From Leptolyngbyaceae cyanobacterium (lineage in GTDB: Bacteria > Cyanobacteriota > Cyanobacteriia > Cyanobacteriales > Aerosakkonemataceae), in contig DATNQN010000144.1 in the NCBI GenBank assembly GCA_036703985.1, positions 1 to 50,436 of the forward strand: DNA of 50,436 nucleotides, written 5' to 3'. Position 1 is the stretch's first letter; each line of letters starts with the position of its first letter. This document shows, one piece after another, positions 32,059 through 41,734 of this stretch. A model generated the notes under the pieces. The model made no database searches, had not been told where the DNA came from, and was given only the letters and a program-made list of their open reading frames with translations. The position numbers and the translations under genes were made by a program.

Positions 32059-32987
32059 GTTCGAGCAAAAAAGACCAACCCTATACCAGTAAACTTAGAG
32101 GTGTCGCGGCACTGCTAGGAGAACCAGAAGTAGAGGCAGCTGCACGACCGATTGAAATTTCTGCCATCCAGTTACCGTCAAAGCAACCCAGGCGATATTT
32201 CGATCCAGAAAAGTTACAACAACTGGCAGCTTCTATCAAAGAACACGGTATCCTAGAACCATTGCTAGTACGACCGATAAATGGGGGAACCTACGAGCTA
32301 GTAGCTGGAGAACGCCGCTATCGAGCCGCTCAAATAGTTGGAATTACCAGCGTACCAGTAGTAGTGAGGGAACTGAGCGACGAGCAAGCTCTAGTGATAT
32401 CTTTAACGGAGAACTTGCAACGGGAAGATTTAAATCCGGTTGAAGAGACAGAAGGCATTCTGCAATTACTGGCTTTCAGGCTGCAAGTAAATCTGGAAGA
32501 AGCTCGTGCCCTACTGTATCGAATGCAAAACGAACTAAAAGGAAAAGTTACCCAAAACGTTTTGGGTAATTCTCAAGGGCAGGAAATTGAGGAATTGTTT
32601 AGCTCCTTGGGGCTGATGAGTTGGGAATCTTTCGTCACCAGTAGGCTACCTTTGTTGAATCTGCCAGAAGATATTATTGGAGTCTTGCGGGAAGGACGCA
32701 TCGAATATACGAAGGCTTGCGCGATCGCTCGAATTAAAGACACACAGAAGCGAGAAGAATTTTTGTCGGAAGCGATCGAGGAGAATTGGTCGCTCAGCCA
32801 AATCAAAGAACGCATTAAAGCTATTCGTCCAGCTAAATCAGAACCAACACAAAATACCTTAAAAAATAGAATGAAAGAAGTATCGCGTCAGTTACTCGTA
32901 GCTAAGTTTTGGGACAATCCGAAAAAGCAAAAAGCTTTGGAAAAACTGCTTAGCCAGATGGAAGCACTTTTAGCAGATGAGCAATAA
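32055..32987 (+). CDS. parB: Partition protein ParB
   Basis: This 310-residue centromere-binding protein starts at a GTG that overlaps the parA stop (GTGA). The N-terminal ParB/Spo0J nuclease-fold domain has QPRRYFDPEKLQQLAASIKE, then GILEPLLVRP and GERRYRAAQ (CTP-binding box). An HTH region follows (LTENLQREDLNPVEETEGI), then the DNA-binding and dimer parts (KEVSRQLLVAKFWDNPKKQK). A 22-bp perfect palindrome lies within its own coding sequence at 32548-32569 and may be a ParB site. Confidence 0.92.
   Translation: MSSSKKDQPYTSKLRGVAALLGEPEVEAAARPIEISAIQLPSKQPRRYFDPEKLQQLAASIKEHGILEPLLVRPINGGTYELVAGERRYRAAQIVGITSVPVVVRELSDEQALVISLTENLQREDLNPVEETEGILQLLAFRLQVNLEEARALLYRMQNELKGKVTQNVLGNSQGQEIEELFSSLGLMSWESFVTSRLPLLNLPEDIIGVLREGRIEYTKACAIARIKDTQKREEFLSEAIEENWSLSQIKERIKAIRPAKSEPTQNTLKNRMKEVSRQLLVAKFWDNPKKQKALEKLLSQMEALLADEQ
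32548..32569. promoter_or_regulatory. Perfect 22-bp palindrome inside parB (candidate parS)
   Basis: The left arm TTACCCAAAAC is followed directly by its exact complement, with no spacer. It encodes part of KVTQNVLGNS in ParB. Length and symmetry resemble ParB-binding centromere sites, some of which lie inside or near parAB genes. No second copy was noticed in the window, which lowers confidence. Confidence 0.4.
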
Positions 32988-33054
32988 CAAAGTTGCCTAA
33001 ATAAACAAATGTTTGGTTGGCAGTTTTAAGCTAGGATTGCCACTGTACTGTACC

Positions 33055-33232
33055 ATCCAAGCCAACCAAATTTCATCAATAATTTTCTCCGGCCTAGTCG
33101 ATACTGGATAATACCACCTTAGCTCGCATCATTGCTAATAGTACGAAGGCTCATTTGATTACCATCAATACGGTACTTTCCGGCGTCAAAGAAATTAGAG
33201 ATGCCAACAACTTATCTTTCAAACTGGGTTAA
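33055..33232 (+). pseudogene. rarA: RarA (replication-associated AAA+ ATPase) remnant
   Basis: One frame reads IQANQISSIIFSGLVDTG, then a stop and a shift, then NTTLARIIANSTKAHLITIN and TVLSGVKEIRDA. This is the Walker A region of RarA/MgsA (SSIIFxGPPGTGKTTLARxIA). The P-loop Lys and flanks are lost. It ends at the 3' end of the Avs-like gene, so that gene's insertion or a deletion cut rarA. The rest of 32988-33211 is otherwise empty. Confidence 0.65.
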
Positions 33233-36200
33233 GGCTTCATCTAATCCGTAGACTTCGATCTGAGCCATTCGGTCAATCAGGTCAAGGCAATGCGATCGCA
33301 TTGCTTCCTGTTTGCTTTGGGTATATACCCGCAGGAGCAATAGACTAACTTTATCTGCCATAGCAATTGTGCGAGCGCGAATACTAGGCTCATCTGAGTT
33401 AATGCCGTCGAGAAACTGCTGGCACATCTGATAGGTAACATCTGGCAGTTTGGCTGTTGTCTTTTCCAAGGCATGGATTAAGTCATAGGAGTTGCTGGTA
33501 AATGCAGGACTCTGTACAAAGGCTTCAATCAAGCTGACGTAATTACCTAGTTGCTCCCCCTCAAAGCAAAAGAAACACTTAGCAGCTTGGGAACGAACTT
33601 CTTGACTGCGATCGTGGAAAAGTTGAACCAATGCACTTTCGCAGAACTCACGAAAACCTGCTGTATGAAAGTTGGCAACAAATATTTCAGCCGCAGCTGT
33701 TCTATGAGCTTCTGTGCCAGACAGACAAAGTTCAGAAAGCCAACGTGCCTCTTCTATAGCTAAGGATGTCAAGCAGGCTTGTCGAGCGCCGATCTTGGCT
33801 ACTTCGGTTGATTCAGATATTACCATTCGTTCAAGAATGGATTTTAGTGCTTCAAAGTGCGTTGGTAGGGCGTAGTACAAAAAGTATTCAACTGTCTCTG
33901 TTCCCAGAAGCACATCTTCAGTATTACAAAGTTCCTGAAATAAGTTGACAGCTAAATCTCGGTCATAATTCAACACAACCATTAGTAATTCAGCAACACA
34001 TGACCTTACAGCAATTGAGCGGTCTTGAACTATCTGTTGGAGAGTTAATTGGAAATAAGAGAGCCGATTTTTGTCAGCTAAAATTAGTTTGGTAATCGCG
34101 CTCACAGCACTTCCGCGTGTGGAATTAATTCCCGCGTCCACAATATTACCACCCCAGTAAACCTGTCCGTTGGAAGTCTCAGTGCGCCACCACTCTTGCT
34201 CTGGATCGGGGTCGTTTACGGCATACCAAGTTACAATATCAAAAGCCTCTTCAGACCAGGGCAAATCAGCTAATTCGCCAATCAGCCAACTAATCCAACG
34301 ACCGCAAGGGTGATTGGGTAATTGATGGCAACGCTGACATACAGCACCAATATCAGTTTCTATATCTAGACTAATATCAATTTCTAAATTTACATCAAGA
34401 TCGGCAATGCTCCTTAGAACTGCCTTCACATAAATTGGATGCGTATTATCTGGAAACTGGCTAACTAATGCAGCAAAAAGTTGCTCAGATAAACGAATTG
34501 TAGCTTCTATATCCACGCTAATATCAGCAATGCCCCGTAAAACCGCTTCAAAATAGCTTGGATGGGTATCATCTGGAAACTGGCTAACTAATGCAGCAAA
34601 ACGTTTGGGTTCAATCTTCACTTGCTTTTCTAGAAGATGTGATAACTCGCCTGCCCCACCTGCAAAAGACCAGTCTTTGTTGAAGCCCAAGCTATCCCGG
34701 TCATAGCGCTGAATAGCTCTCAACCACTGCTCATCAGTCATCTTCTGTGTTGCCGATTCTGGTATCGGAGGGCCAACCAAACTTACCTCAATTGGGTTTG
34801 GTGCTTTTACTGACTCTTTACCAAATTTTCGCTGCCATTCTTGTAGGCGACGGGTAACTGACTCTGAGCGCCGAGAGGAAGTGATGCCTTCGAGCAACAC
34901 AAACTGTGCATGACCATAAGAAGAGTGCATACCAGCTGTTTTTTCTGACTCAGGATAATAGTTCAAGATCGTCGTCTCAAGCATTGCTAAATGCTTATTA
35001 GAACAGTGCGGAGTAATTGCCTCTAAGAGTTGGCGAGTTGCCCAGAAGGAAGCTCCTTCACTACCCACGCTACAAATTGCATATCCTGTTTGGAGTCGTG
35101 TTGGTTGATCACACAGATAAGCAGCGGCTTCATTTGCAAACTTTTCTCCGTTGGCAGCATAAGCATGGATTAACAGATACTGAACTGTTTCAAATTTTGA
35201 TTGGCGAAGTAGCTGTTCAGCAACTATAAAAGAAAAATCTTCAGGCTGATTCTTTGCCAAACTAGATAATGCTACTTCCATCTCCCTCAGCAAGGCATCA
35301 TCAATGCTATGAACTTCCCCAGGAGAGCGATATGCCCAAACTCGATCTAACCAAGGTAGATTACCTTCTCTTAATGCTGTCGCTTCCATTACACGAAGCA
35401 TAAAAGGAAGTAAATATTTGATAAATGTAGTTGGAGCGTTACGAGCGCTCTTTGTTAAAACTTGTTTAGCAAACTGGCTATGGGGGAGAGTGCCGGATTT
35501 CCGGTGAAATAGATTAGGCTCTTCCGTAGCGAGGCTGAGAGCCAAATATCGATTCAAATAATGGCTAATTGCTTCACAGGCCCACTTAGGTCGCTTCTGG
35601 GCTAAGGAATAAATTCGCATCCAGAAATCACGAGTGTCATCGATAATTTCTTTTTTTTGGTCAAGAATACCTTCATCAATTAACCGCAGGAAGAGTTTGA
35701 AAAAACGCTCTCCAGTAGTAAGTTCTGCCCTTTGTACAAGTTCGTTCAGCCGATTACGCCATATTTCTGATACCCCAATATAAGGTTCTACTAGTTCAGA
35801 TATCCGGTCTGGTATCTGCCTTTGCATAATCGATAGTAATGTTACTGTTTGGTCGATGCGTTCTTCAGTCTCATTTCTTAGCCACTGCTGTATGATTCCA
35901 AGAGAGTCTAGCAGTTGAAACCAAACAACAGAGCGACGAAAAATTCCCCAGACTTGTTGGGTAAGAGGATTATTTTGAGCGCCCATTAGCGAGGCGATTA
36001 TCTTCCATTCCTCTTCTGTTGGGTCATTCAGTGCTGCTAACAGAGCAAATATCACTTGCTTTAAGTGGAAGCGAATGTCAGAGCTAGTGAGCAGTTCTCT
36101 AAGATTGTCAAGGTAGTACTCAAAATCTGCCTCGCGTTGGTGAAGCAGAATTTGTCGAACCTGGGCGCGACGAAACAGATGTTGCTCGCTGCTTGTTAAA

Positions 36201-37918
36201 AATGGCAATAATTTCAGACCTTTGGCGACGAAGCGACGAGCAAAAGCGTAATCGAAAAAACCTTCATGGAAAAACGAAACTCGTTTGCTATCCCAGATTA
36301 AAACGTGTTCAGATGCCATTGCTTTGGCATCATCTGCGCGGTCATCGAGAACCTCTTGAGGAGCTGATAAAGTCTGCCGATTACTGATGTAGTCACAAAG
36401 CCGATCTATTACCCGTGTCCATTCTACGGAATGACCGCAATGTTCTCGCAACAAATTCTGCTTGCGCTCCCAAAATTTATCGTACAGATCCTTAGCACTT
36501 CCAAAATCTAGAGCATCAATCGTGGAATCTCCTACAATTTCCGCTAGCAAACTTAGGTGTAAGGGAACAGACAGCAAATTCAACTGCTTTGCGTTTAATC
36601 GTATTGCATCTAAATATAGTTCACTAACAACTTTTTGTACTGTTGGATGAGGCAGGCGGTTAATAGTCACAGTGTCAGCAATGCCATTAATATCTGTCAA
36701 ACATTGCAATCTGTGGTCATTATCCAAGTCAAACTTTCGGCAAGCCAGCACTACACGCATTTTTGGATGTGCTTGAGTCTGTTTGATGATTTCCGCCACA
36801 CAATCAAAGAATTGGGGGTTACGACCAGAAGCTAAACTTACTGCATCGAGTTGGTCAATAATTAATACACAATCTCGTTTCTGGGCAACAGCTGCTAAAA
36901 CGTTGGCTGGAGAACCGGGCAAACCTAGCTGCTGACCAACATCATTCGGTAATAAGGTGGGTTCTAAACGGTCTATGCGAAAAGCTAACGTTGGCACTCC
37001 TCGATCTCGAAGTGCCTCTAGCACTTGAAGCATGACACCGCTTTTACCAACTCCGGCTTCGCCTAATAGCAACAAGCCACGCTTAGTATCTGGAGCAGCT
37101 AGTTTTCGCAGGACTGTTTGGGCTTCGTCACGGGGAATTACTTGGTTGGCGATCGCCGCATCGCGAAGTGGGGAGAAATAGCGATTGTTAGCATCGTCAA
37201 CAGCAGTCAAAACATGGGGATCTTTACCCCACTGGCGACGGCGAAGCCTGTGTTTTTTTTCCAAATGATGCCAAATGTCGTGTGCTGTCAACTCATGATG
37301 AACTTCGTCCAGTGCAAATTGTGCGAGTACATCTACAACTGTTGCCGATTCGCCCTCTACTAAGGCAGCTATTCGACCTTCAATATTAGTACGGAGAGAT
37401 TCTTCATCCATCACTCTCACACTAATTCGCTGGAGCGCTTCGTAAGCTTCTGTTTCCGGGCAGTTATTCCAGCATCGGCATAGCTCTTGAAAATTCTTCA
37501 GTCGTTCACTGGTTTGGGCTTTACCGGAGTTCAGGAACTCTCGCTCAAACTCCTGCCAAGATGCCGATCTCTTAGCATTATCAGCCAATTCATCTAGTTG
37601 AAACGCCCTATCGGTAGAAATAAAAACACATTCGGCTGTGGAAGACTTTGTTAGTTTTTTCCAAAAATTTGACAAAATTTCTTTGTTTTTTAAATTAACT
37701 ATAGTCCAATTTCCAACACTCTGCTGCCTTTTAACCTGGTGATATCCACGACTGTTTCCTTTACTAAGCCAGAACTCAACGCCTTCTCCTTCTACGCCTG
37801 GTGGTTCTAAACGGATGCTATCGGCGTTCTCGTCCATGACCTCTATCATACAGGCTACTGTCCAGCGCACTTCATAACGATTACCAAATTTGTCAGTAGC
37901 TCCGCCAGGTAAAGGCAT
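33212..37918 (-). CDS. Avs-like STAND NTPase with N-terminal PD-(D/E)XK (Cap4-like) nuclease domain
   Basis: The 1,568-residue protein fits the antiphage STAND layout of effector, NTPase and repeat sensor. The N-terminus shows GVEFWLSKGN and GYHQVKRQ (Glu48, Gln61-x-Lys63), the core of a dsDNA endonuclease domain like Cap4/Mrr. The NTPase follows: Walker A GEAGVGKS at 286-293, Walker B VLIIDQLD at 351-358, and a sensor region VVLACRKFDLD. About 1,000 residues of helical HEAT/TPR-like repeats make the sensor, including a duplicated unit (AALVSQFPD) at residues near 1110-1175. In known Avs systems the sensor binds a phage protein and oligomerisation activates the nuclease; that this protein works so is inference. 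It appears intact. Confidence 0.82.
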   Translation of the reverse strand: MPLPGGATDKFGNRYEVRWTVACMIEVMDENADSIRLEPPGVEGEGVEFWLSKGNSRGYHQVKRQQSVGNWTIVNLKNKEILSNFWKKLTKSSTAECVFISTDRAFQLDELADNAKRSASWQEFEREFLNSGKAQTSERLKNFQELCRCWNNCPETEAYEALQRISVRVMDEESLRTNIEGRIAALVEGESATVVDVLAQFALDEVHHELTAHDIWHHLEKKHRLRRRQWGKDPHVLTAVDDANNRYFSPLRDAAIANQVIPRDEAQTVLRKLAAPDTKRGLLLLGEAGVGKSGVMLQVLEALRDRGVPTLAFRIDRLEPTLLPNDVGQQLGLPGSPANVLAAVAQKRDCVLIIDQLDAVSLASGRNPQFFDCVAEIIKQTQAHPKMRVVLACRKFDLDNDHRLQCLTDINGIADTVTINRLPHPTVQKVVSELYLDAIRLNAKQLNLLSVPLHLSLLAEIVGDSTIDALDFGSAKDLYDKFWERKQNLLREHCGHSVEWTRVIDRLCDYISNRQTLSAPQEVLDDRADDAKAMASEHVLIWDSKRVSFFHEGFFDYAFARRFVAKGLKLLPFLTSSEQHLFRRAQVRQILLHQREADFEYYLDNLRELLTSSDIRFHLKQVIFALLAALNDPTEEEWKIIASLMGAQNNPLTQQVWGIFRRSVVWFQLLDSLGIIQQWLRNETEERIDQTVTLLSIMQRQIPDRISELVEPYIGVSEIWRNRLNELVQRAELTTGERFFKLFLRLIDEGILDQKKEIIDDTRDFWMRIYSLAQKRPKWACEAISHYLNRYLALSLATEEPNLFHRKSGTLPHSQFAKQVLTKSARNAPTTFIKYLLPFMLRVMEATALREGNLPWLDRVWAYRSPGEVHSIDDALLREMEVALSSLAKNQPEDFSFIVAEQLLRQSKFETVQYLLIHAYAANGEKFANEAAAYLCDQPTRLQTGYAICSVGSEGASFWATRQLLEAITPHCSNKHLAMLETTILNYYPESEKTAGMHSSYGHAQFVLLEGITSSRRSESVTRRLQEWQRKFGKESVKAPNPIEVSLVGPPIPESATQKMTDEQWLRAIQRYDRDSLGFNKDWSFAGGAGELSHLLEKQVKIEPKRFAALVSQFPDDTHPSYFEAVLRGIADISVDIEATIRLSEQLFAALVSQFPDNTHPIYVKAVLRSIADLDVNLEIDISLDIETDIGAVCQRCHQLPNHPCGRWISWLIGELADLPWSEEAFDIVTWYAVNDPDPEQEWWRTETSNGQVYWGGNIVDAGINSTRGSAVSAITKLILADKNRLSYFQLTLQQIVQDRSIAVRSCVAELLMVVLNYDRDLAVNLFQELCNTEDVLLGTETVEYFLYYALPTHFEALKSILERMVISESTEVAKIGARQACLTSLAIEEARWLSELCLSGTEAHRTAAAEIFVANFHTAGFREFCESALVQLFHDRSQEVRSQAAKCFFCFEGEQLGNYVSLIEAFVQSPAFTSNSYDLIHALEKTTAKLPDVTYQMCQQFLDGINSDEPSIRARTIAMADKVSLLLLRVYTQSKQEAMRSHCLDLIDRMAQIEVYGLDEALTQFER

Positions 37919-38222
37919 ACTATATCTATCCTGTTAATAGAAAGCGAGTATAAGTAACTGAGAGTACAAGCAGTTGAATAATTTCACTTGCCTGGTCAAT
38001 CTCTTCTATTGTCGTAAATTAATTTGTCGATTGCCCATAGAGCGTTACTTCAAAGCTTTTATAGCTAGCTGGACTACTACAACATAGTAGTTTTAATCTA
38101 GTGAAAAAGTTTTTATTGAGATCTATGCCTTCCCCTGAACAGGTTGAATTTTATGATTAAAATTTTAAGTTGGTTGATAAACATAACAAAAAGTATCAAA
38201 AAAAGTGGCTCGAAACTCAATA
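37919..38222. other. Intergenic region with a 19-bp dyad
   Basis: This 304-base gap lies between the hybrid kinase and the Avs-like gene. It holds ACTACTA, five bases, TAGTAGT at 38073-38091, which could be an operator or part of a terminator for the kinase gene. It must contain the promoter of the Avs-like gene, but no clear -35/-10 pair was fixed. Confidence 0.3.
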
Positions 38223-40622
38223 TCAATTTGCTTTTGATACTGCTTCAGCTTGAGCATATAATTTAGTCAGGTCGCTAATTGTGTCTAATCGAAGCTGCTC
38301 AACCAATTGAACGAGAGCAACTTTTAATGCCTGATGAGCATCAGGAATTCGTGTCAGAAGTTGTTTAACCTTTTGATCATCGCCAAGAGTAGCAGCCTCG
38401 TGTAATTGAACAAGCAGTTTTTGAGGTAGTACAGCTAAAGAGCGAGCCGAAAGTCGAGGAACCAACTGATGGGTTCTGGATGAATTAGAAGGAGGCTGTT
38501 CGTAGAGATAACGAATACCAAGATAAAGAGCCATCTTTTCCAGAATCACAGCCTCTTCAAATGGTTTAGATACAAAATCATTACAACCAACCTGGAAAGC
38601 TTTTTCCCGTTCGCTAGCAAAAGCGCTAGCACTAATAGCAATAACAAATGTATCTTTACCTAACGGTTGCTCTTTAATCAATTGAGTAGCTTGATAGCCA
38701 TCCAGCACGGGCATCCGAATATCCATCCAAATTAAATGTGGCTGATGTTGCTGCCATAATTGAACCGCTTCCCTTCCATTTGATGCTTCCCAAACTGCAA
38801 AACCAACTGACTTACAAAACTGACTTAAAAGTAAACGATTTTCCCACTGGTCATCAACCACCAAAATACGATATTTTGGTTGGTTGGGTGCTAACCCAAT
38901 CACTCTAGGCGATAATTGATAATTTTTAATTTCTGTCGCTTTAGCCAAACCAACTCGAATATAAAAATGAAAAGCCGTTCCTTTTCCTGACTTGCTTTTG
39001 GCTGTAATTTTGCCACCCATTAATTTGATAAATTGACGGCTAATTGCCAATCCCAAACCAGTGCCAGTTTGAGCGTGCTTGCCAGTTTCACTTTGCCAAA
39101 ACGGTTTAAATAAATAATTTATCTCTTCAGGAGCAATACCGTAACCAGTATCCTTTACGCAAAATACTAATCCTTGAATAGTTGAACGGAGCGGTTGGTT
39201 GGGAATGGGAGGTAAACGGTCGGTAACTTTTACTTGAAGCTGAACAGTACCACCATCAGGGGTAAATTTAATCGCATTTTCCAAAAGATTGAGCAGAACT
39301 TGGCGTAATTTGCTTTCATCCGTTCGCACGTATTGTGGTACTCGTTCGCAGCACTCAAATACCAGTTCTAATCCTTTCGAGCTAGCTTTTAATTGCAGCA
39401 TTTGTTCTAGTTCACCCAGAAGGGCATATAAGTCAAAAGCTATCTCATCAAAGGGAATTTGACCAGCCTCTATCTTAGATAAAGACAGAATATTATTAAT
39501 CAGTTTCAACAAATGAGAACCACTACGATTAATAATATCTAAACTGGATCTTTGTTCGGGAGTCGCTAGCTGATGGCGAGTTAGTTGCTGTGCAAAACCA
39601 ATAATGGCATTGAGGGGTGTCCTTAATTCGTGGCTCATGTTAGCCAGAAACGCACTTTTAGCATGGTTAGCTGCTTCTGCTGCCTTTTTAGCAAGTTTTA
39701 GTTCTCGATTTTTATGTTTCAATTGACGAGTTTTAGATTCGATTTTCTGCTGAAGTCGAAGAGAATAGTATTCTGATTGATGGTGGTACTGTTGCAACTG
39801 CCGACTCATTTGATTGAAAGCACGAGCCAATTGTTCTAATTCAGCTACATTACTACCTGGCACTTGTTGATTGAGGTCGCCTGCTGCAATAGCTTGGGTA
39901 GCCTCAATCAACCGCCGCAATTTCATTTCTATTCGCAAAGCAATCAGAAAAAGCAGTAAAATAGAAAGAATTAAAGTCAAAAAACACGACACAAATGTAG
40001 CACGAATATTGAAATTAACTTGTTGAATGAAATCAGTTTCAGGTACTAAAGCTACAATTAACCAATCATGACTGGTTTTGGACAAGATACCGGATTCAGA
40101 AAAAGGCTTAACTTGTAATAAATATTTACGATCGGAAAGAGTAAAATTTAGCGTTTGGCTTTGCTCGAGCGCATACAAACTACCAAACCGTTCGATTAAT
40201 CGATTAATAGATAATTCAATTAAAATCTGTTGTTGAACTATTTGCTGAGGTATAACAGCGGGTGGAACATTTCTTTTGCTGGGAGTAGAATAGGCAATGA
40301 TTTGACCAGAAGGTTCTATGATAAAAGTCTGACTGTTAGGGCTAATTTGTAAATCTTTTAAAACTAATTGTCCGGTTTCGCGAGCAACCCGGTTAGCATT
40401 GGGAACACTGTCGAGGTAATCTAGACGTTCGTCAATCCGTTTAGTCGTTTGGTCAAGTAACTGTGTAACTAAATCATTCATCGTTTGTTTACTAGCGATA
40501 AAAGAAATCCAACTAGTTAAACCAACTGATGCAGAAATCAGTATAGCAAACGGTATTGTAAGAAGAAGGCGTAATGGGACATAGGGTGACTTTTTTTCGA
40601 GATGTTTTTCAAGGTTTCTCAT
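38223..40622 (-). CDS. Hybrid sensor histidine kinase
   Basis: This is a 799-residue membrane kinase. TM1 (about 18-42), an extracytoplasmic sensing region (43-205) and TM2 (207-230) are followed by HAMP and a coiled coil. HisKA has [20 protein letters not shown] (His331). The ATPase domain contains the N box [19 protein letters not shown] and [11 protein letters not shown]-terminal receiver domain has VVDDQ, the phospho-acceptor in [11 protein letters not shown] and FVSKPFEE. All catalytic residues are present. No partner regulator is next to it, so its target is unknown. A C-terminal helical segment could be a phosphotransfer-like piece, but no clear His motif was seen. Confidence 0.92.
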   Translation of the reverse strand: MRNLEKHLEKKSPYVPLRLLLTIPFAILISASVGLTSWISFIASKQTMNDLVTQLLDQTTKRIDERLDYLDSVPNANRVARETGQLVLKDLQISPNSQTFIIEPSGQIIAYSTPSKRNVPPAVIPQQIVQQQILIELSINRLIERFGSLYALEQSQTLNFTLSDRKYLLQVKPFSESGILSKTSHDWLIVALVPETDFIQQVNFNIRATFVSCFLTLILSILLLFLIALRIEMKLRRLIEATQAIAAGDLNQQVPGSNVAELEQLARAFNQMSRQLQQYHHQSEYYSLRLQQKIESKTRQLKHKNRELKLAKKAAEAANHAKSAFLANMSHELRTPLNAIIGFAQQLTRHQLATPEQRSSLDIINRSGSHLLKLINNILSLSKIEAGQIPFDEIAFDLYALLGELEQMLQLKASSKGLELVFECCERVPQYVRTDESKLRQVLLNLLENAIKFTPDGGTVQLQVKVTDRLPPIPNQPLRSTIQGLVFCVKDTGYGIAPEEINYLFKPFWQSETGKHAQTGTGLGLAISRQFIKLMGGKITAKSKSGKGTAFHFYIRVGLAKATEIKNYQLSPRVIGLAPNQPKYRILVVDDQWENRLLLSQFCKSVGFAVWEASNGREAVQLWQQHQPHLIWMDIRMPVLDGYQATQLIKEQPLGKDTFVIAISASAFASEREKAFQVGCNDFVSKPFEEAVILEKMALYLGIRYLYEQPPSNSSRTHQLVPRLSARSLAVLPQKLLVQLHEAATLGDDQKVKQLLTRIPDAHQALKVALVQLVEQLRLDTISDLTKLYAQAEAVSKAN

Positions 40623-40862
40623 CAGCTTTAAATAACCACTTTATTTATCTTTTTCGTTGATAACTCAGCTTCTCTAAATTTCGGTTCATTCGGAAGTGAT
40701 AAATTTAACTATGCAAGTGGCATAGGAGTTACCCTGAAAATTATCAAATTGTCAATCTTCCAATTGCTAGATATTACCTTTAAAAATATTAAAAATTGTA
40801 ATTTTAATTTTTGACAATGTTATAGTAGCTAATCTTTTATTTTTTAACCATTGATGGGGAGT

Positions 40863-40937
40863 AAGTAAAAAGTAAAAAAACAATATCCCAAATCAATTTA
40901 TTTAAAAATTTGAGGAGTGTCCTTTTACTTTTTACTT
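40863..40937. repeat. 15-bp inverted repeat behind the conjugation operon
   Basis: AAGTAAAAAGTAAAA at 40863-40877 is exactly complementary to 40923-40937, with 45 AT-rich bases between. It lies in the 333-base gap 40623-40955, between the end of the secretion operon and the kinase gene. It could be a terminator stem or a small palindromic repeat. No gene is seen in the gap. Confidence 0.5.
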
Positions 40938-40955
40938 GTTTTGGTACGCATTCAC

Positions 40956-41729
40956 TCAAATACTTGGCGGCGTTCTAAAATAATTTGGCCTTGAATATGG
41001 CAACTCTCTGCCAATTTTAGCTAACTCAAAAATCACAGACAAATCTACTCCCACTGCTGCCGCCGCGTCTGCTGCTGATAAATTATCTTCTCTCATTTTG
41101 GTTAAAAACTGTTGAACTTGGTAAACGACAGGATCGTTGGATGCAGTATATTTTTTTTGTACTGCAATCAACAAACCCCTTTCCACATCAGATAAAGTAA
41201 TAGAACGCCCTGCATTAACATTTGATGTCCGCTGTTGCCTTAACCTTGGAGAAACAGCAGCAATCCGAATTCCCAAATAATTAGGATTGGCACTAGTCCG
41301 AGCGGGAATTACATTAAAACTATAGAGTCGCTGTCTACCTTGAGAATCTACTGTTTTGAGGGATAAACTGGTAATTCGGGTAGTAGTAGCACCTGGGAAT
41401 CGCAAAGTTTGAATCGGTCGCAGGAATACGGTTTTAGCTTGAGCGCTAGTTAATTGGGCATCTGTACCGAACACCAGACGCGAAGGGTCAGCAATCAGTA
41501 CATAACTAACCACTTCATCAGTTTGGCTGAAATCGATCGCACTTGCCCGACCTGGATAAACTTTAATATCAATAGCACCATTCACAGCAAGCTCTCGATT
41601 AACTATTTGATAGCCACTCGATACTGATTGAGCAAATGTGGTTTTTGGGTAGGTTACAGCAGCGATCGCTGCTGTTAGTAAAGACCAACCAAGGAGTTGT
41701 AGCTTGGAAAATTTCGAGCAATTATTCAT
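40956..41729 (-). CDS. VirB9/TrbG-like outer-ring protein
   Basis: The 257-residue exported protein (signal peptide about 1-33, ending FAQS) has beta-rich sequence DIKVYPGRASAIDFSQTDEV and SYVLIADPSRLVF, resembling the N-terminal domain of VirB9/TrbG/TraK proteins of the type IV secretion core complex. It lies five bases downstream of the VirB10-like gene, the expected partner. The C-terminal helical part (VERGLLIAVQKKYTAS) is not typical. Assignment rests partly on operon order. Confidence 0.6.
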   Translation of the reverse strand: MNNCSKFSKLQLLGWSLLTAAIAAVTYPKTTFAQSVSSGYQIVNRELAVNGAIDIKVYPGRASAIDFSQTDEVVSYVLIADPSRLVFGTDAQLTSAQAKTVFLRPIQTLRFPGATTTRITSLSLKTVDSQGRQRLYSFNVIPARTSANPNYLGIRIAAVSPRLRQQRTSNVNAGRSITLSDVERGLLIAVQKKYTASNDPVVYQVQQFLTKMREDNLSAADAAAAVGVDLSVIFELAKIGRELPYSRPNYFRTPPSI

Positions 41730-41734
41730 GGTAT

